Below are positions 5,478 to 11,035 of a stretch of 33,631 nucleotides of DNA, piece by piece. How positions within the stretch are numbered: the first letter of the stretch is position 1; every line of letters begins with the position of its first letter. A program made the translations under genes and the position numbers. The notes beneath the pieces are model-generated. The model made no database searches. It was not told the origin of the DNA and saw nothing but the letters and a program-made list of their open reading frames with translations. The stretch comes from a virus: positions 1 through 33,631 of the IMG/VR virus record IMGVR_UViG_3300011116_000353; one strand, given 5' to 3'.

Positions 5478-5850
5478 TCTTTTCCTGATAGTATCTATCT
5501 GCTCTTTGGTGAGCGCACGTAGCCTTAGCCAGTACGCCCTTTAGTCTGCTCTTCGGAGCCGCGACACGCGACAGTCTTTCGGTCAGAGGCACTATCTTCG
5601 CCACCTCTCTGCGTGCTGTTGCAGACCTTAGCCACCAGTAGCACTTTCCACTCGCATCGCTGTTGCTCTCATTGCCCAATGCGGTGTAGCCCAAAAGAAA
5701 AAACCCCTTGGCATGGGTTTCAGGTCGCGGTGGAAGGGAGCAGCAGAACAAACTCCGAACAACCGAAACCCATGCGAAGGGGTTCTTCGTTCTGCTATTC
5801 GCGCTTCCACACGCGGCCGATCTTTCTCTCGGACAAACATAGAATGGCAC
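5458..5850 (-). CDS. Ash/Icd-like reading frame over a C4-type RNA region
   Basis: This frame gives KNPFAWVSVVRSLFCCSLPP, RPETHAKGFFLLGYTALGNE and YWWLRSATARREVAKIVPLT, the pattern I associate with the Ash (P4) and Icd-like (P1) proteins of enterobacterial and related phages. A shifted frame (5628-5840) also yields a family-like string (MPRGFFFWATPHWAMRA). Part of this conservation probably reflects constraint on the RNA, since the C4-like structure lies inside it. P1 Icd inhibits host cell division; no such activity can be claimed here. Start unresolved: the 5' part overlapping the RNA may not be translated. The 3' end overlaps mom by 20 bases. Confidence 0.4.
   Translation of the reverse strand: MPFYVCPRERSAACGSANSRTKNPFAWVSVVRSLFCCSLPPRPETHAKGFFLLGYTALGNESNSDASGKCYWWLRSATARREVAKIVPLTERLSRVAAPKSRLKGVLAKATCAHQRADRYYQEKNEDTVS
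5702..5784 (-). repeat. Inverted repeat: 20-base arms, one mismatch, with trailing U-run
   Basis: Arms at 5765-5784 and 5702-5721 are complementary at 19 of 20 positions, separated by 43 bases. Read on the minus strand, the second arm runs into a T-run (TTTTTTCTTTT, 5703-5693), so the long pairing looks like an intrinsic terminator with a large loop. The first arm can alternatively fold locally (see ncRNA 5742-5796). This two-state layout matches the known complementarity of C4/CI RNAs with their target mRNA. Confidence 0.8.
5742..5796 (-). ncRNA. C4/CI-type antisense RNA candidate
   Basis: On the minus strand an outer stem AGCAGAACGAA / UUUGUUCUGCU (5796-5786 with 5752-5742, one G-U) encloses a hairpin AACCC-CUUCGCAU-GGGUU followed by a short spacer. 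The inner arm is complementary to a downstream segment at 5702-5721. P1 C4 and P4 CI RNAs have this logic: a small folded RNA whose loops pair with the leader of the downstream icd/ant or replication genes and block expression. Location directly after cro and before an Ash-like frame supports the call. Exact RNA ends are unknown. Confidence 0.6.
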
Positions 5851-5869
5851 AGTTAAGCCACCTTGTCAA

Positions 5870-6091
5870 CTACTGCTGCGGGACGATTTCAGCCACCATC
5901 TGTTCAATCGGCACATAGTCACTAGGATTGACCTTCAGAACGCCGTTTGTGACCACCTGAAGCTTGTATGCCATCCCCTCGGGGATTTGCCCACGCTTCG
6001 CCCACTGGCTCACTGCCTGGCTTGTAATGCCCAATGCCTCGGCTAGTTTGCGACGGTTGCCAAAGTGCTGCTCTGCCTCTGCAATTTTCAT
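5870..6091 (-). CDS. cro: Cro-like helix-turn-helix repressor
   Basis: Start chosen at ATG 6091 behind GGAGAG; the upstream in-frame ATG at 6124 lies at or before the predicted transcription start. The 73-residue protein reads MKIAEAEQHFGNRRKLAEAL then GITSQAVSQWAKRGQIPEGM, a clear Cro/DicC-type HTH with recognition helix SQAVSQWAKRG, followed by KLQVVTNGVLKVNPSDY. Cro-type proteins repress divergent early promoters. Operator-like repeats lie next to it at 6122-6231. No CI-type partner gene is present in the window. Confidence 0.85.
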   Translation of the reverse strand: MKIAEAEQHFGNRRKLAEALGITSQAVSQWAKRGQIPEGMAYKLQVVTNGVLKVNPSDYVPIEQMVAEIVPQQ

Positions 6092-6121
6092 GCTGCTCTC
6101 CATAGGGTTAAAGATAACTTG

Positions 6122-6231
6122 CAAAGTATCCTAACCTGTGTCAAGCTATCTTGTCAAGCGGCATTGATTTAGTTAAGAATACTTTACAATTTTCCTTTGC
6201 AACAATGCTTGACATTGTGCCATTAGCTAAG
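6122..6231. promoter_or_regulatory. Cro-type operator region with three related sites
   Basis: Between cro and the plus-strand operon are CAAAGTATCCTAACC (6122-6136), the imperfect palindrome GTTAAGAATACTTTAC (6172-6187, about 12 of 16 positions symmetric) and AGCTAAG (6225-6231). The first two match each other as inverted copies (AAAGTATyCT.AAC). The first overlaps the minus-strand -10 and the third lies just before the plus-strand -10, as expected for a repressor controlling divergent promoters. Confidence 0.55.
6128..6157 (-). promoter_or_regulatory. Sigma70-type promoter for cro and the early minus operon
   Basis: On the minus strand TTGACA (6157-6152), an 18-base spacer and TAGGAT (6133-6128). 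The start of transcription would fall near 6121, about 30 bases before the chosen cro ATG. A second TTGACA inside the spacer has no well-spaced -10. An operator-like repeat overlaps the -10. Confidence 0.65.
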
Positions 6232-6237
6232 TAAAGT
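6209..6237 (+). promoter_or_regulatory. Sigma70-type promoter for the plus-strand operon
   Basis: TTGACA (6209-6214), a 17-base spacer and TAAAGT (6232-6237). The first gene starts at 6279 behind AGGAG. The operator-like AGCTAAG directly abuts the -10, consistent with repression by the Cro-like protein. Confidence 0.7.
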
Positions 6238-6278
6238 CCGTCTTGCAGTAACCAATTGACAACAACAGGAGCAACAAC

Positions 6279-6470
6279 ATGACTTCACAACACCAAACCA
6301 TAGCTATTTTGTATCAAGCATTGAGTGAAATTAACCAAATCGGTACTCATTACCCGCCGCACTGGGAAACATTTTCTCAGGCAGAAAAAGAGCAATGGCC
6401 TCCGGTTCAAACCAAAGAGGCGAAAATCGCAGCCCAAGCGTTACTTAAAATTAGCACGGAGGCCGCATGA
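6279..6470 (+). CDS. Hypothetical protein, 63 aa
   Basis: First gene of the plus-strand operon, with AGGAG well placed before ATG. A small soluble protein with a helical N-terminus (TIAILYQALSEINQIG), a Trp/Pro/Tyr-containing centre (YPPHWETFSQAEKEQWPPVQ) and a helical end (EAKIAAQALLKIS). It overlaps the next start by 4 bases (ATGA). No family recognised with confidence. Being first under the Cro-controlled promoter, it is an early gene. Confidence 0.65.
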   Translation: MTSQHQTIAILYQALSEINQIGTHYPPHWETFSQAEKEQWPPVQTKEAKIAAQALLKISTEAA

Positions 6471-6760
6471 ACCTCTGCAAAGACTGTGCATCATTCAATC
6501 TAAACGCCGACAACCCCGAAGCAAGTACCTGCCATCGCAAGGTTGTTATCTCAGCGGTAACTGGCAAATTCCTCGACATCTTTTGCAACACCGAACGTCT
6601 TGCATGGGGCACTTGCAAGCCGGAAGGTATCCACTTTCGCGCTCGCGCTACACAAGAAGAACTTGATGCCGACCGCGAAATGAAGTCCCGCGAATGGGAG
6701 CGTTGGGTTGGCCCTGGCGATACTGATTACGAACGTTTCAACAGGAAGCTCGGAATATGA
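6467..6760 (+). CDS. Cys-rich putative zinc-binding phage protein
   Basis: A 97-residue protein starting MNLCKDCASF and containing further Cys at STCHRK, IFCNTERLAWGTCKPEG. CxxC followed by spaced Cys/His suggests a metal-binding fold; small proteins with this MNLCKDC...C...C.TERL..G.CKPEG order occur in many phages of Proteobacteria, without known function. The C-terminal part is highly charged and helical (EELDADREMKSREWERW). ATGA overlaps on both ends. Confidence 0.7.
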   Translation: MNLCKDCASFNLNADNPEASTCHRKVVISAVTGKFLDIFCNTERLAWGTCKPEGIHFRARATQEELDADREMKSREWERWVGPGDTDYERFNRKLGI

Positions 6761-6831
6761 ACGGCGACCGCGCAGTAGCTATCGGCTTCACAATCATTTT
6801 CTTACTGATTATCACGGGGGTACTAGCATGA
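6757..6831 (+). CDS. 24-residue single-pass membrane peptide
   Basis: ATG at 6757 overlaps the upstream stop (ATGA) and its stop overlaps the Erf ATG (ATGA), so both neighbours couple to it. The peptide is MNGDRAVAIG followed by a run of hydrophobic residues ending in VLA: one transmembrane helix preceded by a short charged head. The region would otherwise be a 67-base gap. Real translation is likely from the precise overlaps; function is unknown. Confidence 0.55.
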   Translation: MNGDRAVAIGFTIIFLLIITGVLA

Positions 6832-7442
6832 ACAAATCCGAATCCATTACTAACTTGGCCACCGCGCTTGCAATGGCACAGATGAACATCAAGGGCGCAA
6901 TCAAAGACAGCGCCAATCCATTCTTCAAAAGCAAATACGCTGACCTGTCCTCGGTCGTTGAGGCCATTCGTCCTGCCTTTGGTCAATGCGGACTAAGCTA
7001 CATTCAGCGGATCGAGCCATCCGACAAGGACGAAGTGCGTGTTGAGACAATCTTGCTACACGCATCCGGTGAGTGGCTGTCTTGTGGCGTGCTTAACCTG
7101 CCGGTCAGCAAGGCAGATGCACAGGGTTTCGGATCAGCTTTGACGTATGCCCGCAGGTACAGCCTTGCCGCTGCTTGCGGTGTTGCGCCGGAAGATGATG
7201 ACGGTAATGCGGCCACCAAATCCGCACCCAAGTCGATAGCTGTGTCTGTTTGGGACACCATGCCCGCCGACGAACAAAAATTCTTGTCTGACATAGCCCA
7301 GGAGGTTGTTGCTCAAATCAATCTAAACGATATTGAAAGTGCAAAAAAATACATAGACGATCAAAACCTTGATGCTGACGAAAAAACGGCATTGTGGTCA
7401 AGATTTGACAGCAAACAACGCGCAGCATTGAAGAAAGGTTAA
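6828..7442 (+). CDS. erf: ERF-family single-strand annealing recombinase
   Basis: Start at ATG 6828 behind GGGGGT. The 204-residue protein shows the ERF core: LATALAMAQMNIKGAIKDSA, NPFFKSKYADLSSVVEAIRP, then a central GLSYIQ...VETILLHASGEWLSCG and the family hallmark AQGFGSALTYARRYSLAAACGVAPEDDDGN. P22 Erf is a ring-forming protein that binds single strands and anneals homologous DNA, used for circularising terminally redundant phage DNA. The C-terminal part is helical and less conserved. It is followed by a small gene with an SSB-like tail. Confidence 0.92.
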   Translation: MNKSESITNLATALAMAQMNIKGAIKDSANPFFKSKYADLSSVVEAIRPAFGQCGLSYIQRIEPSDKDEVRVETILLHASGEWLSCGVLNLPVSKADAQGFGSALTYARRYSLAAACGVAPEDDDGNAATKSAPKSIAVSVWDTMPADEQKFLSDIAQEVVAQINLNDIESAKKYIDDQNLDADEKTALWSRFDSKQRAALKKG

Positions 7443-7690
7443 TGATGGCTTACATACCGAAACCCGGCAGTTTTACGCTGTTCAAGAACGCCAAGAAGGA
7501 AACCGACAACCACCCAGACTATCGCGGCGATGGGCTTGATTTGTTAGGCGAACCTGTGTGGGTTAGCGCTTGGATCAGAGAAGGCGCAAAGGGCAAATTT
7601 ATGAGTTGCTCTATGCAGCACAAAAACAAAGACCAGCCTAAGAAAAAAGCTGGCGATATGTCTGACTTGGATAATGACATTCCGTTCTGA
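7442..7690 (+). CDS. Small protein with SSB-like acidic C-terminal tip
   Basis: An 82-residue protein beginning with two adjacent ATG codons; the first overlaps the Erf stop as TAATG. It has a small beta-rich body (SFTLFKNAKKETDNHPDYRG, GEPVWVSAWIREG, FMSCSMQHKNKD) and ends DMSDLDNDIPF, closely resembling the DDDIPF tip by which bacterial SSB proteins dock replication and repair partners. This suggests a role on single-stranded DNA with Erf, or interaction with host SSB partners. It is too short for a standard SSB OB fold. Confidence 0.6.
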   Translation: MMAYIPKPGSFTLFKNAKKETDNHPDYRGDGLDLLGEPVWVSAWIREGAKGKFMSCSMQHKNKDQPKKKAGDMSDLDNDIPF

Positions 7691-7734
7691 TCTAAAAGGG
7701 GAAAGCTGCGGCAAGTACCCTACAAAGGCACACT

Positions 7735-8103
7735 ATGGACGAAGAAGCCCAAACGGGCGCTTGCACTCAACTACTAGCAAACGTTGTATCGCTTGCAGTG
7801 CTTGATGCTTGCCTCAAGCCGGTCAAACGTAAAGATTCATCAAGGCACAAAGTGCCCGTTTCGCAAGACAAAGCAATGGATGCAATGATGTTCTTGATGG
7901 AGGGAGCAAAACACTACGTTGAAATGATCGGCATGGATGGCGATAGATTTAAAAAGCAATTGATAAAAGCCATGTATGACGACACTCAAAACTACTTTAC
8001 GCATCACATCACATCAGAGCAACGCCGTAACTTTCGATTCAATCTTTACTTTTGGCAAAACAACCCTGCACGCCGCAGATTCTTACCGGAGGACGAAGAA
8101 TGA
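7735..8103 (+). CDS. Hypothetical protein, 122 aa
   Basis: A mixed helical protein without recognised motif. ATG at 7735 lies behind AAAGG after a short 44-base gap, the largest intergenic space in this operon. Contains a Met-rich helix (DKAMDAMMFLMEGAKHYVEMIGMDG) and a basic, aromatic C-terminus (RRNFRFNLYFWQNNPARRRF). The stop overlaps the next ATG (ATGA). Function unknown. Confidence 0.65.
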   Translation: MDEEAQTGACTQLLANVVSLAVLDACLKPVKRKDSSRHKVPVSQDKAMDAMMFLMEGAKHYVEMIGMDGDRFKKQLIKAMYDDTQNYFTHHITSEQRRNFRFNLYFWQNNPARRRFLPEDEE

Positions 8104-8363
8104 GACTAGCCGATGCAATCAATTGGATGATGACCTACGACGCGCTACAACCTGATTTGATCGACGTATCGAACTGGAAGCCGCACGATCCACGACGCTA
8201 CGACGAACAACGCAAACAGTGCATCAAGTACCTGCGGGAAAGAAATCTCTACATTCTTGACGGGCATTTCACGCCGACAAAATCTAGTCATACAGACGTT
8301 AGCGTTATTTTTAACCGCGCCCGCCAGCAACAGGGCGAAACTTTAATACAGGTAGCCAAATGA
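8100..8363 (+). CDS. Hypothetical protein, 87 aa
   Basis: Start at ATG 8100 behind GGAGGACG and overlapping the upstream stop (ATGA); a longer in-frame extension to 8052 lies inside the preceding gene and is unlikely. The protein is rich in charged and aromatic residues (WKPHDPRRYDEQRKQCIKYL) with no membrane segment or catalytic motif seen. Its stop overlaps the lipoprotein start. Function unknown. Confidence 0.6.
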   Translation: MRLADAINWMMTYDALQPDLIDVSNWKPHDPRRYDEQRKQCIKYLRERNLYILDGHFTPTKSSHTDVSVIFNRARQQQGETLIQVAK

Positions 8364-8623
8364 AAACCTTACTTTGCTTTGCAGTCATCATTTTTAGCGG
8401 ATGTGCATCATTGCAGCCTACCGCAAGCAACACCGTTCCCGAAGCTATCTCTAGCCTGCAAGTGGAAAAAGAAGTGCCGCCGCTGTCTAGGCTTGAAGTT
8501 ATCAACGGTATCGGTGAATGCGAAAAAGCCGGTATGCGCCCTGTAGTCATTAGCACAAAGCGCAAAGTCAATAATCAGCTAGTGCCGTCTGTGGTGGATG
8601 TAACGTGCCTTCCCAAACTCTGA
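8360..8623 (+). CDS. Small predicted lipoprotein
   Basis: An 87-residue protein with a lipoprotein signal: short basic start MKT, hydrophobic LLCFAVIIF and lipobox F-S-G-C with Cys15 as the predicted lipidated residue. The mature part has two further Cys (GECEKAG, VDVTCLPK) that could form a disulfide. Outer-membrane spanin subunits and superinfection-exclusion lipoproteins both fit this size; it lies in the early operon away from the endolysin, which favours a role other than lysis, but an o-spanin cannot be excluded. Confidence 0.7.
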   Translation: MKTLLCFAVIIFSGCASLQPTASNTVPEAISSLQVEKEVPPLSRLEVINGIGECEKAGMRPVVISTKRKVNNQLVPSVVDVTCLPKL

Positions 8624-9015
8624 AACCCCGCGCCCGTCAAATCATCGAAGGGATGCAGGAGGTTCTGCGTAGGGAAATGGAACTCACCGCCACCAACATC
8701 GCCCTTGTTCTTAATGATGATGCTGGAAATATCACCCGTTACATGACAGGCATGGTGCGCGATGGTCTAGTGTTACGCATGGGTTTGCAGCTTCAGTGGA
8801 ACAGCAAAACCCGCGCCAAACACATGATATGGCGCATCAATTACAAGAAACTGAAGGAATTGGAAAATGAGGAAGCAGCGACGCTGGCGGCTGAAGGAAC
8901 ACCCGGCACAATGCACGAAATGCCAAGAGATGAAGCCGCCCAACGATTTCAACTTGACCGAATACAAAACGCTCTCGTCTTGGTGCAAAGAGTGCCACCG
9001 CGTGCTATGCCGTGA
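8605..9015 (+). CDS. Hypothetical protein with HTH-like region
   Basis: GTG start at 8605 overlaps the lipoprotein end by 19 bases. The first 90 residues look like a real protein, with an HTH-like stretch (LTATNIALVLNDDAGNITRYMTGMVRDGLVLRMG) resembling a winged helix. The last 50 residues lie opposite another coupled gene in a different frame (8867-9046) and look less protein-like, so the functional part may be the N-terminal portion. The target, if it binds DNA, is unknown. Confidence 0.5.
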   Translation: MPSQTLKPRARQIIEGMQEVLRREMELTATNIALVLNDDAGNITRYMTGMVRDGLVLRMGLQLQWNSKTRAKHMIWRINYKKLKELENEEAATLAAEGTPGTMHEMPRDEAAQRFQLDRIQNALVLVQRVPPRAMP

Positions 9016-9046
9016 GCGTTACCATCTTACAAAGGTGAAAAAATGA
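8867..9046 (+). CDS. Small zinc-finger-like protein, 59 aa
   Basis: ATG 8867 lies behind AAGGA. The protein has CTKCQEMKPPNDFNLTEYKT then SSWCKECHRVLCRERYH: two CxxC pairs about 25 residues apart, a treble-clef or HNH-like zinc core without an obvious catalytic HNH, and a basic C-terminus. Related small proteins are common in phages. It overlaps the end of the preceding frame by about 150 bases, but its stop overlaps the next ATG (ATGA), a strong sign that it is translated. Confidence 0.6.
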   Translation: MRKQRRWRLKEHPAQCTKCQEMKPPNDFNLTEYKTLSSWCKECHRVLCRERYHLTKVKK

Positions 9047-9213
9047 TCTTTTGGGGAGGCTTGTTTATGATTGCAGTATCGTTTGCTGTGTTCATTGCGT
9101 TTTGTGATCCTATCAACGACAAACGCACATGGCTTGAAGATTCCTGCGCTGCTGTGATGATGATGGGACTAGGCATTGCCATCATTGGCGCTATTGTATG
9201 GATCGCAACATGA
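9043..9213 (+). CDS. Small two-pass membrane protein, 56 aa
   Basis: ATG 9043 overlaps the upstream stop. Two hydrophobic segments (FMIAVSFAVFIAF and VMMMGLGIAIIGAIVWIA) are separated by a charged loop (CDPINDKRTWLEDS). A holin-like size, but located in an early operon far from the endolysin gene, so not called a holin. Its stop overlaps the next ATG (ATGA). Confidence 0.55.
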   Translation: MIFWGGLFMIAVSFAVFIAFCDPINDKRTWLEDSCAAVMMMGLGIAIIGAIVWIAT

Positions 9214-9407
9214 AAGACTACTCAGAAAGCATTCTTGAAGTCGATAGGCTACGCAAGGAAATACACAATGCTGCGCTTTCTAAACAATGGTGGAAAGCCT
9301 CTGCCTTGACTAATGATCTTCTCGTGGCAGTCGCTGAACTGAAGATCGAATTTCACGACAAGCAAAAGGATCAAAATGGAAAATTACGAACGCTGCAAAG
9401 TGTGTGA
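9210..9407 (+). CDS. Hypothetical helical protein, 65 aa
   Basis: Start at ATG 9210 chosen because it overlaps the upstream stop in ATGA; an ATG 12 bases upstream is in frame but lacks that coupling. Protein is almost all helix: ESILEVDRLRKEIHNAALSK, WWKASALTNDLLVAVAEL, charged throughout. Function unknown. Confidence 0.55.
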   Translation: MKDYSESILEVDRLRKEIHNAALSKQWWKASALTNDLLVAVAELKIEFHDKQKDQNGKLRTLQSV

Positions 9408-9546
9408 CGTTGCTTTCAAAACCGGCGATAAAGTCATGTGGTGCAAAGTCAATTCATGCCCCGAGACTGAACAGCGGGTTATGAGTGAACAGCAGTATCG
9501 TTGGGTAATGAAGAAAAAAGCCGCGCCTCATCAGTTCGACGCTTGA
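9376..9546 (+). CDS. Small Cys-rich protein, 56 aa, converging on the endolysin
   Basis: ATG 9376 lies behind AAAGGA. The sequence MENYERCKVCDVAFKTGDKV then WCKVNSCPETE has CxxC and CxxxxxC pairs suggesting a small zinc ribbon; the rest is basic. Its last 68 bases overlap the 3' end of the endolysin gene on the other strand, so the two operons converge without an intergenic terminator. Function unknown. Confidence 0.5.
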   Translation: MENYERCKVCDVAFKTGDKVMWCKVNSCPETEQRVMSEQQYRWVMKKKAAPHQFDA

Positions 9547-9979
9547 CCAACCCTGGCAGGACTTTGCCGCCTGCCTTGGTAAACTTCATGAACTCAGCCG
9601 CAGCCGCCTCATAATCCCGGCGCAGCACCTTTTGACGGAGGGTGCTGCGCTGTAGTGTTCCCAAACCAAGATTGAAAGCAAAGCACACGAGAGCATCAAA
9701 TTTACTTTGGGTAAGCTCGCCGCAATACTGGGTAACGCCGCGCTCAAATCTAGCCAAATCGCTTGCAAGAATTGCATAGACCTCCTCCTTGCTCCACACC
9801 CTATTATCTTCGGGGTGTAAGTCTACTTTCAGCCGGTCAGCCATTGTCAATTTAGCCTGATCGGGATACATGACATGCCCAACACCAATAGTCCACAAAT
9901 TTGCAGGGCATCGGTAAGGTTTGTAACGCACGCCCTCATGGTGTTCTATGAGCTTGAGGCACAGCGGCGAAACTTTCAT
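9479..9979 (-). CDS. Endolysin, GH24 phage lysozyme
   Basis: A 166-residue muramidase. The catalytic pattern E-8-(C/D)-5-T is visible: Glu15 in IEHHEGVRYKPY, Cys24 in RCPANLW and Thr30 in WTIGVGH. A C in the middle position is common in lambdoid lysozymes. FDALVCFAFNLG matches the helix lining the GH24 cleft. No signal peptide or anchor is seen, so it should be released by the holin encoded just upstream (overlap 9976-9979). Last gene of the late block. Confidence 0.93.
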   Translation of the reverse strand: MKVSPLCLKLIEHHEGVRYKPYRCPANLWTIGVGHVMYPDQAKLTMADRLKVDLHPEDNRVWSKEEVYAILASDLARFERGVTQYCGELTQSKFDALVCFAFNLGLGTLQRSTLRQKVLRRDYEAAAAEFMKFTKAGGKVLPGLVKRRTDEARLFSSLPNDTAVHS

Positions 9980-10500
9980 CGCTTAAAAGCCTGGCCGCCA
10001 AAGTAAAAAGCAATGATGCTGCTGAAAATGATCTGCGAGTCGTCATCCCACAAGTTGTTGAGCGCAACATCAAACGCCACGCCCGTTTTGAAGGCATACA
10101 GGAAGCCGAATACATCCACAAACACCAACAGCAGAAACATGCCATAGGCGATGCCAGGACGCACCATAGCGCGTGCATTGACCACCCATTGACTAGCACC
10201 CTTCGCGCTGTCCGTGTCGTGCTGTAGGAGGGCGATTTTCTCGGTTACCGCGACTTGCTGCGACTGAACGGCTAATTCCTCGGTACGGCTTTGCGCCTGC
10301 ACCTTGATCTGCTCGGTCTTGATTTCCTCAATTTGCTTCTCAAGCTCAAAACCGGCTTTCTTTAGCTCCAGTTCCCGCTCAATCTGCATTTGCGCTAAGG
10401 CAATTTCGTGCTTTTTGTCGGCTCGGTCTTGGAAGAACGACAAGATCGACGGCAAACCACCCATTAGGAACGAAAGAGAACTTGAGATAAGAGATAGCAT
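9976..10500 (-). CDS. Holin, three-TM type (GTA holin-like)
   Basis: Start at ATG 10500 with GGGG upstream and only short overlap with the previous gene; a longer frame to 10560 is unlikely. The 174-residue protein has an N-terminal hydrophobic segment (LSLISSSLSFLMGGLPSILSFF), a long charged coiled coil (KKHEIALAQMQIERELELKK...), then two membrane helices (GMFLLLVFVDVFGFLYAF, IIFSSIIAFYFGG) after an R-P-x-x-Y-like RPGIAYG. This arrangement matches the 3TM holin family also found in gene transfer agents. Overlaps the endolysin start by ATGA. Confidence 0.75.
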   Translation of the reverse strand: MLSLISSSLSFLMGGLPSILSFFQDRADKKHEIALAQMQIERELELKKAGFELEKQIEEIKTEQIKVQAQSRTEELAVQSQQVAVTEKIALLQHDTDSAKGASQWVVNARAMVRPGIAYGMFLLLVFVDVFGFLYAFKTGVAFDVALNNLWDDDSQIIFSSIIAFYFGGQAFKR

Positions 10501-10501
10501 T

Positions 10502-11035
10502 TCAGCCCCTAAAGTAGATTGCAACGAATACGATGATGCCGCCAATGCCGAGGAATACAAAAATTCCCGCAGTCATCAAGGCTTGCTCAAATTCTTCTTT
10601 TTTCCTTGCAGCGCGATCTTTGGCTAACCTGGCTTTACGGATAGCCTCTCGATTTGCTTCGTCCTGCTCGCCGCTAATCCTGTCACGTTCTTGGCACAGC
10701 TCTCGATATAATTCAAGCTCGGCTTTCATCGCGAAAATATCGTGCAGCTCGCGCTCAAACTCCCTTGCTTGCTTGCGCTGCATGACAATGGTGAAAGCCT
10801 GAGACAAAGCACTTTCTTGCGCTGCTGCCTCTTTAGGATCATCAGGCTTTGGGGATGCTTTTGCCGCCTCGACTTGTTTGGCAGCTTTTTCAATCTGACC
10901 TTGCGCCGTAAAAAACTTAGACAGTTCACCGTAGCAATCACGGATTTCCTTGCCCATGTTGATCGCCTCTTTGACAAAGGCGACCGAAGTTTTAGCTACG
11001 GCAAACGCTGCTCCGATGCTTACAGGGTCGATCAT
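10502..11035 (-). CDS. Coiled-coil protein with C-terminal membrane anchor
   Basis: A 177-residue protein: N-terminal PVSIGAAFAVAKTSVAF, long charged helical middle rich in Ala, Lys and Glu (ARLAKDRAARKKEEFEQAL), and one C-terminal TM helix (AGIFVFLGIGGIIVFVAIYF). Located between the holin and other small membrane genes, so a lysis-module or virion accessory role (for example spanin-like bridging) is possible. No specific family motif identified. Overlaps upstream gene by ATGA. Confidence 0.6.
   Translation of the reverse strand: MIDPVSIGAAFAVAKTSVAFVKEAINMGKEIRDCYGELSKFFTAQGQIEKAAKQVEAAKASPKPDDPKEAAAQESALSQAFTIVMQRKQAREFERELHDIFAMKAELELYRELCQERDRISGEQDEANREAIRKARLAKDRAARKKEEFEQALMTAGIFVFLGIGGIIVFVAIYFRG

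Noticed and set aside
5690-5800. Simple intrinsic terminator
   Set aside because: The loop is 43 bases and the first arm has its own stable alternative fold; a C4-type regulatory element explains more of the structure, though termination may be its mechanism.
5458-5850. Diversity-generating retroelement variable region (because of the WWLRSA string)
   Set aside because: No reverse transcriptase, template repeat or adenine-biased variation was found.
6325-6666. Basic 113-codon plus-strand frame
   Set aside because: It overlaps two well-started, coupled genes in other frames and has the Arg/Ser/Leu-rich composition of a shadow frame.
9043-9213. Holin for the endolysin
   Set aside because: It is in the opposite, early operon; a typical 3TM holin is encoded right next to the endolysin.
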